The translations under genes and the position numbers were made by a program. Of a stretch of 64,000 nt of DNA, positions 55,766 through 64,000 are shown piece by piece (positions within the stretch are counted from its first letter, which is position 1; every line of letters starts with the position of its first letter). The notes below the pieces were generated by a model that was not told the origin of the DNA, made no database searches, and saw only the letters and a program-made list of their open reading frames with translations. Source of the stretch: Rhizomys pruinosus (Eukaryota; Chordata; Mammalia; Rodentia; Spalacidae); contig VZQC01011941.1 of assembly GCA_009823505.1 (NCBI GenBank), forward strand, positions 228,362 through 292,361, in the 5' to 3' direction.

Positions 55766-56312
55766 TTGCTTGCTGCACTGTTTACAAGGTCCTGGTGGGA
55801 GAGATTCCTTTCACTTTGTCTTCTGACTTTGCTACAGAATTTACACAAAGTATCTTCATTTGCATGGTAAAGATGGTTGAATCTGCTGCTCTAGTTTCCT
55901 CTCCATCAGAAGTCAAATGTCAGAGTAGCCACAGGCTTCAGGGATCAGGTCAGGTGTGGAACCTGATGGGAGTGTTTGTAGTTACTTCGGAGTGTAGTTA
56001 CCTGGCCACTAGCCATTCTTGTGTGGGACTGCGTCCCAGAAACACTGTTCTGACTCAGTGAGCAGGATTAGCGATTGTATCTCAGCATTAACTGTGCACT
56101 GTGGTACCTGTACTTAGGAATGTGTCCATGTGGAGGAGGAACAAGATCTGACATACTTTGAGCCAGGACCTAATCTATGGAAAAGCTCTGTCATCTGATG
56201 CAAGTATGTAAAGTTATTCTTGTCCATACCTATTAGAAACAGAAGTTCTGTCCCATAGGGAATGTGCTCAAAAAACAACACATGCCAATATAACACACAA
56301 AGATAGACACTT
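55766..56312. other. Intergenic sequence, no feature seen
   Basis: No repeat or gene recognised. Confidence 0.5.
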
Positions 56313-56550
56313 CTCGGGCTGGAGAGATGGCCTAGCGGTTAAGAGTGCCGACCGCTCTTACAGAGGACCCAGGTTTGATCCCCAGCACCCACATGGCGGC
56401 CAAGAACCGTCTGAAACTGCAATTCCAAGAGACTCCGATCCAAGGGAATACCGACGCCGTCTCTGACCTCCGCAGCATTGCACGTCAGGGTGCACAACCT
56501 TGGCATGCAGACAGTTACATCAACACCATACAGAAAAAAAAAAAAAAAGA
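56313..56550 (+). mobile_element. Young B2 with 17-bp duplication, indel-rich
   Basis: gggctggagagatggcctag, ctgcaattccaagagactcc, then single-base gains and losses against its relatives (gcacgtcagggtgcac; cagacagttacatcaac). Confidence 0.9.
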
Positions 56551-56587
56551 CACTTTTCTTTTGAGCAACATTGGAAATGGGGGGGTA

Positions 56588-56770
56588 TTTTTTGGTTGTT
56601 TTTTTGTTTTGTTTTGTTGTTTTGTTTTTTGAAACAGGGTCTCACTATGTAGCCCTGGCTGGCCTAGAACTTGTCATATAGCCCAGGCTACCTCAAATTC
56701 ACAGAGCTCTGCCTGCCACTAAGTCCAGAATGCTGGGAGTAAAGGTAGACAAACACCACCACACTTGGCC
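56588..56770 (-). mobile_element. B1-related SINE
   Basis: tttgaaacagggtctcac, gtagccctggctggcc, caccaccacacttggcc. Confidence 0.82.
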
Positions 56771-56825
56771 AGGAAATGTTGTATTATTTTTTGTTCTTAT
56801 TTTTATTTTTTATGTTATTAGTTTT

Positions 56826-56994
56826 TTTTTTTTATTTTTTATTTTTGGTGCTTTTTAGGACGGGTCTCCCTGCATCCCCAGCTGTTTTGGAACGCACTCT
56901 GTAGACCAGGCCTGGCCGTGAACGCACAAAGGATCTGCCTGCCTCTGCCTCCCAAGTGCTAGGATTAAAGGCATGCACCACCACACCTGACTAG
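56826..56994 (-). mobile_element. B1 SINE
   Basis: ttaggacgggtctccctg, gtagaccaggcctggccg, gtgctaggattaaagg. Confidence 0.9.
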
Positions 56995-57415
56995 GAAATG
57001 TTTTATTAAAGTTTCCACATAGCAAGCCACAAAGTATCAAAGTGCTCTCAATTGGGTGCATGCGTGTGTGTATATAAAATGAAATCTTTTGTGCTTTTTC
57101 CAATAGTGCTTTTTGGGGAGACATGAACAAATGTGTAGTCACCAGGGAGACCAAAAAAAAAATAATTCTACCCAAGTCTAGCTTAGTGAACCAGTGAGCT
57201 TATGGAGGTGACTTACAGGAGTGTGAGTGAGGGATTACTTTCAGGAGTATGGATGATTCAAAGGTAGCTGCACCCCAGCATGAGTGATGACCCCTAACAG
57301 CTACATCCCCGGGGCTCTGAGCACAAGATGCTCTGAGATGCTCCTCTTCCGATGGGGAGGGGTCTTGCAAATCTTGTTAAGTTTCAGTTTCCTGAGCTTT
57401 GGAAGTTCCATTACT
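56995..57415. other. Intergenic sequence, no feature seen
   Basis: No repeat or gene recognised. Confidence 0.5.
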
Positions 57416-57558
57416 TCTTTTTGAGACAGGGTCTCCCTGTAGCCCCAGTTGACTTGGAACTCCCTTTGTAGACCGAGCTGGCCTTAATTCACAGAGATCC
57501 ACCTGCCTCTACCTTCTGAGTGCTGGAATTAAAGGTGTGTGCCACCACGCCCAGCTTA
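57416..57558 (-). mobile_element. B1 SINE
   Basis: ttttgagacagggtctccc, gtagaccgagctggcc, gtgccaccacgcccagct. Confidence 0.92.
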
Positions 57559-57593
57559 AATTTTATTTTCTAATGAGTAATATATAGAAAACA

Positions 57594-57842
57594 GTAAGCT
57601 GAGAGATGGCTCAGCGGTTAAGAGCACTGCTTCCGACTGCTCTTGCAGAGGGCCCAGGTTCAATTCTCAGCACCCACATGGCGGCCAAGAATCATCATTA
57701 AGCCGCACGCCTTTAATCCTAGCACTCAGGAGGCAGAGGCAGGTGGATCTCTGTGAGTTCAATGCCAGCCTGGTCTACAGAGTGAGTTCCAGGCCAGCCG
57801 GGGCTATAGAGAGAACCTGTCTCAAAAAGACAAAAAAAAAAG
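57594..57842 (+). mobile_element. Composite B2-B1 SINE, copy 2
   Basis: B2 5' part (gctgagagatggctcagc to caagaatcatcattaa) joined to B1 (gccgcacgcctttaatc; about 13 bp of the B1 start deleted), full B1 body to ctgtctcaaaaagac + A-tail. Confidence 0.87.
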
Positions 57843-58082
57843 GTTTTTTTTAATTTTTTGTTTTAATTTTTTTATTTATTATTTTATGTGTATGAGTGTA
57901 CTGTCTACATGTAGGTTGGTGCACCCGTGTCGTGCAATGCCATGAAGGTCAGAAGAGGCATCGGATTCCCCTGGAACTGGAGTCAAAGACAGCTCTCAGC
58001 CGCCATGTGGGTGCTGGGGATTGAACCTGGGTCTTCTGCAAGAGCACTTGGTGCTCTTAACCACTGAGCCATCTCTCCAGCC
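57843..58082 (-). mobile_element. B2/B3 SINE, first of three in tandem
   Basis: gtactgtctacatgtagg, ggaactggagtcaaagac, ends ctctccagcc. Confidence 0.93.
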
Positions 58083-58299
58083 TTATTTATTATTTTTTAT
58101 GTGTATGAGTGTACTGTCTGCATGTAGGTTGGTGCACCTGTGTCATACAATGCCATGGAGGTCAGAAGAGGGCGTCGGATTCACCTGGAACTGGAGTCAA
58201 AGACAGTTCTTAGTTGCCATGTGAGTGCTGGGGAATCGAACCCGGGTCTTCTGCAAGAGCAGTCTGTGCTCTTAACCTCTGAGCCATCTCTCCAGCCCC
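58083..58299 (-). mobile_element. B2/B3 SINE, second of three
   Basis: Close relative of the preceding copy, sharing ggttggtgcacc and ggaactggagtcaaagac; ends ctctccagcccc. Confidence 0.93.
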
Positions 58300-58309
58300 T
58301 CCCCCCAAA

Positions 58310-58502
58310 AAGTTTTAATCTATTTTCATTGTACCTGTATGAGTGTTTGGCCTGCATGTATATAAATGCACCTGTGTTGTGCAATGCCTGCAGGCCAAAA
58401 AGAGGGAGTTGAATCCCCCCTGGAATTGGAGTTAAAGACGGTTGTTAGCCTCAGCACCAAAGCCAGGTCTTCTGTCTTAACCACAACCATCTCTCCAGCC
58501 CC
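58310..58502 (-). mobile_element. B3-type SINE, third of three
   Basis: gtatgagtgtttggcctgc, ggaattggagttaaagac, ends ctctccagcccc; older than the other two. Confidence 0.88.
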
Positions 58503-59100
58503 ATTTACTCTCAGTTTTGACCACTCCCCACAGGAGATGTTTCAGTTCAGAGGAAACAGTTACACAGAACTTCCCATAGTAATTAAAACCTAGTTTATCT
58601 GTGGGATAAATTATTTCTTCTTTGAGATGGGCTCATCACCCGGAGCAGCTAAGTACTTAAATGGGAAGGGCTAGGTTTGCAGCCCCGTTGCATAAGGAGT
58701 CTCCCAGCAGTGCTGACATTCGAGAGATGCTGGCATTCCCAAGGGAGGTGCATGAGACTTTGGAATTCTGGGACTTTGGGAGAGGTGGAGACATGTAAAA
58801 GGCCCATTACAGGAGGCTGGACTCTCTCTCACCACATATCAGCTCAGGCAGGGGGCACAGAGTTTCAAGCTGGAACACCAGGCTGCTTAGCCATTAGGCC
58901 CAGTGCAGTCCACCTGCCAGCATCATTCCCACGGTCAGTGCCTGTGCCATGCAGGTGTTGAATATAGGATGGCCACTATCCTGCCTTACACCAGTGAACA
59001 GAAGGCCAAGTAGTCCCTTGCATGCAAATTGAATTTATGGACTAGGTTTGGTCCTAATAGATAATACTGCTTCTAATCACCTTTTGAGAGAAGATCTGAA
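58503..59100. other. Intergenic sequence, no feature seen
   Basis: No repeat or gene recognised. Confidence 0.5.
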
Positions 59101-59388
59101 TAATGCTGGGTCTGGTGGTGCAGGCCTATACTCTTGGCTCTCAAGAAGATAGGCAGGAGGATTGAAGATTCAAAGCCTGCCTGCACTATGGTGAGTTCAA
59201 AGCTAGCCTAAGCAACTTAGTGAAACTTTGTCTCAAAATAAAAAGTGAGTACCTGCTGTTCTCAACACCTGCATCAGGCAGCTCACAACCCCTGGTAACT
59301 CCAATTCAAGTGGATCTAATACCCTCTTCTAGCCTCTGAGGGAACTGACACATACATGGTGCATATAAACATACATATAAAATTAAAA
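59101..59388 (+). mobile_element. Old B1-related SINE followed by B2 fragment
   Basis: gctgggtctggtggtgcag ... ctttgtctcaaaataaaaag (to 59245), then tgagtacctgctgttctc ... catataaaattaaa. Confidence 0.72.
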
Positions 59389-59391
59389 CCA

Positions 59392-59595
59392 CCTGGAGAG
59401 ATGGCTCAGTGTTGAAGAGTACCGATTGCTCTTCCAGAGGATCCAGATTCAATTCCCCAGCACCCATATGGCAGCTAACAATCATCTATAACTCCAGTTC
59501 CCAGGGATTAAACCCCTTCTTCTGACCTCTGTGGGCATTGTACAACACATATGCAGACAATACACTCATATACATAAAATAAAGATAATAACAAA
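59392..59595 (+). mobile_element. B2 SINE
   Basis: cctggagagatggctcag, gctcttccagaggatcc, tatacataaaataaag. Confidence 0.92.
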
Positions 59596-59623
59596 GTAAA
59601 AAACAAATCTTTTTTTAAAGTGG

Positions 59624-59843
59624 GGGTTGGGAATATAACTCAGTTGGTAGTTTGCCTAAGCAGTGGAAGAAGCTCTGGGTTTGATTCCCCAGCATTGCAT
59701 AAACTTGGTGTGTCAGTACATACCTGTAATCCCAGCACTCAGAAAGTGAAGGCAGAAAGATGAGGAATTCAAGGTCCTCTTTGGCTACAGAGTGAGTTGA
59801 AGACCAGCCTGAGATACATGAGACTCTATCTCAAAGAAAAAGA
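59624..59843 (+). mobile_element. B4 SINE (ID-B1 composite)
   Basis: ID part (ggttgggaatataactcag, gggtttgattccccagc) joined to B1 (tacctgtaatcccagcac ... gactctatctcaaagaa), the classic B4 layout. Confidence 0.85.
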
Positions 59844-59945
59844 TGGGGGGTGCTGGGGCTCAGTGGGTAAAGTGCTTGCTGTACGAGCACGAGAACCTGA
59901 GTTTGTATCCTAAGCACCCACATAAAATCCGGGTACAGTCCTGTG
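59844..59945 (+). mobile_element. B4A fragment
   Basis: ggtgctggggctcagtggg, aagtgcttgctgtacgag, cacccacataaaatcc. Confidence 0.75.
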
Positions 59946-60147
59946 GGGCCGGAGATAGGCAGAGATGGGCAGTGCCCAGGGCATTTGCCTAGAGTGCACA
60001 GTGCCTTAGGTTCAGTTTCCAGTAGTGGGGAAAAAAATCCTTTTTCATTGATTCTGAGAATAAAGCCTGTGTTCTTGTACATACTGAATAAGTATTCTAC
60101 TACTGTGGCACACACACAGTCCTAAAAGAGACCTGTAAAAAGTACAT

Positions 60148-60325
60148 TTGTAAGCCAGGCATGGTGGCGCCTAATCCTAAGCAATCAGAAGCAGACGGCC
60201 AAAGCGGGGCTTTGTGAGTTCAAAGCCAGCCTGGTCTACAGACGTGAAGAGTAATCCAGGGACAGCTGGGAACAAAGGAGACCCATGTCTCAAAAAGAAA
60301 AAAAAAAAAAAAAAAAAAAAAAAAT
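60148..60325 (+). mobile_element. B1 SINE, indel-rich
   Basis: taagccaggcatggtggcg, aaagccagcctggtctacag, long A-tail. Confidence 0.87.
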
Positions 60326-60987
60326 TGTAGAAAATAAACAGTAAAAAAAATCATCCTGTGAGTTACTTTGCAAGTACATTTCCTAGCCAGTTTAACAAGG
60401 AGGGTCTGTTGCTGAAATGAGGTATTTGCAGTGTGGGGTTGGCTGTGTGCTTATACACTTGTATTACAATTTTTGTAGAATCATTTGTATTGCTAGTGCA
60501 CATCATGATGTGGCGCCATGGGGGCCTCGCTACCTGTTAATTGCATTGTTTGAAAACTCTCGAAGTTCCTACCACAGAGAAGCTCGACTCTGCCTACCAA
60601 TGCACCCTTGACCTTCTCTCCAGTTCTTCCTGATGCTTGAGTTTTCCTAAGAGCATCTAATCGAAGCCCCAGTTCAGTTGTTAAAGTATATGACTCATTT
60701 CTTAATTGGCAGGAGAAAGTACCAGCATTCCAAAGAGACTCTTAACCTCACAGCCATACTGTACTTTTTTAAAGCCTAAGGAAAAAAAAAGGCTATTTAT
60801 GGCTAAGTGCCTGCAGAGTATGCATCCTACTCCATGTCTAGATATGTTCTTAAATACATCATCAGCTTAGCCAGAAAACAGAGCTATGTGCTTGCCTGCC
60901 TCCCACTGACTCCATGAAGAATTAGTTTTAATGCTGGTGCTGTGGTGGGTGGCCCTCAACCTATGTAGAGGAGCATTACACAAAATG
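60326..60987. other. Intergenic sequence, no feature seen
   Basis: No repeat or gene recognised. Confidence 0.5.
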
Positions 60988-61110
60988 TGATTTTCAGCCA
61001 GGTGTGGGGGCACATGCCTTTATTCCCTGCATTCAGGAGGCAGAGGCAGGCAGATCTCTGGTTTACATAGTAAGTTCCAGGCTAGCTGGGGCTATTGGGA
61101 GACCCTGTGT
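60988..61110 (+). mobile_element. B1 SINE, 3' end replaced
   Basis: agccaggtgtgggggcac ... gggagaccctgtgt, running directly into the next repeat. Confidence 0.87.
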
Positions 61111-61275
61111 TCTAGTTTCTATTCAATTGTGGTGAGAAAACACTCTGACTAATACTAACTTGGGGAGGAGAGGGTTTATTTGTCTTACATCTCCAAGGTC
61201 ACAGTTCATCACTTAGGGAACCCAAGGTAGGAACTCAGGGCAGGAACCTGGAGGCAGGAGCTGAAACACATAGAC
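61110..61275 (-). mobile_element. URR1/RMER-type fragment (tentative name)
   Basis: gttctagtttctattc, actaacttggggaggag, gtcacagttcatcactt; same as the start of 41.87 kb. Confidence 0.6.
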
Positions 61276-61767
61276 TGTGGTTACCACTGCACCTATAGGA
61301 TTGAAGGGAACAAAAGGGGGGAAGGGATGAGGAATCTGCAAGAATTTGGCATGTCAGCATGGCTGTGGGGAACTCAATCCCACAGCCCAGTCTGGCCAAG
61401 CTATTTGCCCCAACACAGACCCTTGGCCTTGGGCGTTGGCTGTCGCCCTGCTGTGGCAGAATAGATTCCACCTGCTGGGGACTTGAACACCCCAAGACAG
61501 GATTCACAGACTGTTGGCTAAACTGCAAGCCTCTGTCCAGTCTAAAGCAGCCAGCTAATCAACACACACTTCCCAGGCTGGTGGTCTGCAGTTCCACCCC
61601 TATCCAGCCAATACCCGCTAACATTCACCACAAGCCCTTCTAATGGGCTTAACTTACATGCTTGCAGAAATTAATGGACCCAGGAAGCTGGGTGCTCAGC
61701 CCCATTTGTACAGTTTCCTGGTCATTAAGACCCCAGCGGCTGATGGGGAAGAGCAATTGAACCCTGT
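61276..61767. other. Intergenic sequence, unassigned
   Basis: Lies between two old repeats; may be another decayed element but no family identified. Confidence 0.4.
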
Positions 61768-62332
61768 GGTGATTTGAGTGAGTGTGTCCCCCATAGGCTT
61801 CGAGGATTCAGACTTTTTTTTTTAATGTGTATGAATGTACTGTCTGCATGTAGGTTGGTGCACCCGTGTCATGCAATGCCTCGGAGGTCAGAAGAGGGTG
61901 TCAGATTCCCCTGGAACTGGAGTTAAAGACAGTTCTTAGCTGCCAAGTGGTTGCTGGAAATCAAACCTGGGTCCTCTGTGCTCTTAACTGCTGAGCAGTC
62001 TCTCTAGCCCCGATTCAGACATTTTTGTCCCCAGTTGGAGGCGTTGTTTTGGGAGGTCTTAGAAGGTGTGGCCATGCTGGAAGAAGTACATCATTGGGGG
62101 CGGGCTTAGTGAGTTTAACGAGTCTTGCTAGTCTCCAGAGGCTCTCTCTTGACTTCCTGTGCTCATTGGAGATGTGAACCTTGGCTTTCTGCACCAGCCC
62201 CTGCGGCCATGCCTCCTGCCACAATGGACTCTAATCCCCTGGAACCGTCAATCATAAGCTCAAATAAACTCTTCCTTTTATAAGTCCCCTTGGTCATGGT
62301 TTTATCACAGCAACAGTAAAGTGACTAATACA
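61768..62332 (+). mobile_element. Rodent interspersed repeat (RMER/URR-type, tentative), split by a B3
   Basis: tgtggtgatttgagtgag; gaggcgttgttttgggagg; ggtcatggttttatcacagc; ends gtgactaatacaga. A B3 sits inside at 61812-62012. Confidence 0.6.
61812..62012 (-). mobile_element. B2/B3 SINE
   Basis: Poly-T, gtactgtctgcatgtagg, ggaactggagttaaagac, ends ctctctagcccc. The host sequence gattcagac/gattcagaca repeats at both edges. Confidence 0.92.
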
Positions 62333-62496
62333 GACCCATTGATGGTGCATGGTAATTACAGGTTGCCCTTTCCACCTGCTGACACCAAAAAGCATCTTCT
62401 GCTAGAATCTTCTATAAGGCCCTCATGTTCAACATCCTACAGCAGAGAGGGGATCCAAAACCACATTTTGTTTGTTTGGTTATTTTTTTCTTGAGT

Positions 62497-62750
62497 CAGG
62501 TGCTAGATAGCTTTAGGGTCAACTTGATTGATACACCTGGTGGAGGGAGCCTCAACTAAGGAATTTCCCCCATTGGACTGGCCTGTGGCCACGTCTGTAG
62601 GATATTTTCTGAATTGTTAAGTGATGTGGGAGGGCCCAGTCCACTGTGGGTGGTGCCACCCCTAGGAAGGTTGTTGAGTATTGTATAAGAAAGCAGGCTG
62701 AGCGTAAGCCAGGGAAGCAAGCCAGTAAGCTGCATTCCTCCACAGTCTGC
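62497..62750 (+). mobile_element. URR1/RMER-type repeat, 3' part missing (tentative name)
   Basis: gtgctagatagctttagg, gggcccagtccactgtggg, gtataagaaagcaggctg, stops after cattcctccacagtctgc. Confidence 0.62.
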
Positions 62751-63057
62751 TGTAGGTAGAAAGAGGCCACCTGTGGCTGCATTGTGCTAAACTGCCTGCT
62801 TGTCTGTTTACACGGAAACCTGCCCCTAGGGGAGATTTGCTTGGATTAGCAAACCGTGTGAGAGAGACCCCTGGGATTAAACTCTTGATAAGAAGAGCTC
62901 ATAATATTTACAGAACATGAGGCAGGGGGTCTGAAAGCGGGCCCTGAGAGATGTCGTCACTCTGCTTATAAAAACAAAGTGCTGTGAACCAATAAACAGA
63001 TCCTCCTTCACCATCATCTAAGCAGATCAGATATTGGATATCAAGGCATCTCCTCCA
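62751..63057 (+). mobile_element. ERVK-like LTR (probably solo)
   Basis: TG...CA-bounded block (tgtaggtagaaagagg ... gcatctcctcca) with TATA-type gcttataaaaac and poly(A) signal ccaataaaca in the spacing of an LTR. Resembles rodent ERVK LTRs from memory. No primer-binding site or internal genes follow, and no coding sequence is present. Confidence 0.6.
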
Positions 63058-63189
63058 TGGGTAAGAGTTGGAGACAAACATAGGAGCCCAAACCAGTCTT
63101 GTGCCAAGGACTGAAGGTCATTCCATTGGGGTTAGGGTGGTAGAGATAGTGGGAAGTTTTAAGATGTGGATCTAAGAGTAGTGTAATCA

Positions 63190-63435
63190 TGGGCTGGAGA
63201 GATGGCTCAGAGGTTAAGAGCACCAACTGCTCTTGAAGAAGACCCAGGTTTGATTCCCAGCACCCACATGGAGGCTAAGAACCATCTTTAAGCCGAGTAT
63301 GGTGGCCTTTAATCCTAGCACTCTGGAGGCAGAGGCAGGCAGATCTCTGTGAGTTCAAGGCCAGCCTGGTCTACAGAGTGAGTTCCAGGACAGCTGGAGT
63401 TACGGGGAGACCCTGTCTCAAAAAGAAAAAAAAAA
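63190..63435 (+). mobile_element. Composite B2-B1 SINE, copy 3, with target-site duplication
   Basis: gggctggagagatggctcag to aagaaccatctttaa (B2 5' part), then gccgagtatggtggcc and a full B1 to gaccctgtctcaaaaag + A-tail. Flanked as one unit by aagagtagtgtaatca (about 63173-63188 and 63433-63449). Confidence 0.93.
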
Positions 63436-63479
63436 GAGTAGTGTAATCACGTCATAGGGGTTGTGGTCTAGCTTGAACT

Positions 63480-63775
63480 TGAACTTTGTTGCTGTGATTC
63501 ACTCTACAACCCAAAGCAATTTAGGGAGGGGAGTTTATCTGGCTTACACTTCCTGGTCACAGGGCACACTTCCAAGTTCCATCTTTGAGAGAAGTCAGGA
63601 CAGAAACAAGCAGAAACCATGGAGGAATGCTCATTCTCTGGCTTGCTCAGCTAGTTTTCTTATCTAGCCCAGAACCTACTTAGGAACACTGCTGCTCACA
63701 TTAATCATCAGTCAAGACAGTCTCTCAGACACGTGTCCACATGTCTGATTCATGTAATCCCGCAGTTGAGACTCC
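63480..63775 (-). mobile_element. Rodent repeat (RMER-type, tentative)
   Basis: actttgttgctgtgattc, agggaggggagtttatc, ccatggaggaatgctc, cagttgagactccctc; the layout parallels the URR-type elements. Confidence 0.5.
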
Positions 63776-63894
63776 CTCATAGGACTCTGTGCTATGGCAA
63801 GTTGTCAGCTGGAACTAACCAGGATAGGGTGTCCTCCCATCTGAGAGAGATGCAGGTGTCATGGGACCTCAGCTCCTTTGAGAGTAACTTGGTT

Positions 63895-64000
63895 TTGTTT
63901 GTTTGTTTGTTCGTCTTTTTTGAGACAGGGTCTCCTTTTGTCCCAGCTGTCCTGAAACTCATTCTGTAGACCAGGCTGGCCTTGAACTCACAAAGATCCA
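63895..64000 (-). mobile_element. B1 SINE, cut by window edge
   Basis: gtttgtttgtttgtt, gagacagggtctcctt, gtagaccaggctggcc. Confidence 0.92.

Noticed and set aside
59624..59843. Another new composite SINE
   Set aside because: ID joined to B1 is the known B4 layout.

Overview
The window is nuclear DNA of a muroid rodent. This rests on its dense load of 7SL-derived B1, tRNA-derived B2/B3, B4 and ID-type SINEs, together with rodent L1 tails. The youngest B2 copies have a 3' half and a 17-bp internal duplication that do not match the mouse, rat or Chinese hamster B2 sequences I remember, so a non-murine muroid (for example a spalacid or another early-branching family) is likely. The species cannot be fixed from sequence alone.

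One protein-coding gene is supported: ANXA11 (annexin A11), on the minus strand. Six coding exons are in the window: ATG exon 9890-9952, then 7778-7890, 4613-4999, 2823-2910, 2268-2362 and 1582-1695. All have GT/AG borders, their reading phases join exactly, and together they give 284 codons with no stop. They encode the whole Pro/Gly/Tyr/Gln-rich low-complexity N-terminus and annexin repeat 1. The remaining annexin repeats and the 3' UTR lie left of base 1. A CpG island at about 46.93-47.66 kb holds GC boxes and two minus-strand splice donors suited to alternative non-coding first exons, so intron 1 is about 37 kb. A perfect plus-strand donor at 47580/47581 suggests a divergent transcript. 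From 47.7 to 64 kb I see no gene.

The rest is intronic and intergenic DNA dominated by repeats: about 100 SINEs, an L1 with an intact ORF2 C-terminus (25.9-26.9 kb), two L1 3' tails with target-site duplications, an ancient L1 fragment, URR1/RMER-like and MaLR-like elements, an ERV LTR-like unit, and several minisatellites (46, 48-65, 53 and 56 bp units).

The most interesting signal is a composite SINE. The first ~105 bp of B2 is fused to a B1 at the same junction in three places (41.2, 57.6 and 63.2 kb), and the clearest copy is flanked as one unit by a target-site duplication. A second theme is that three tandem-repeat expansions all arose from the same stretch of antisense B1. From about 49.2 to 56.6 kb the SINE copies carry far more single-base indels than elsewhere, which suggests lower assembly quality there.
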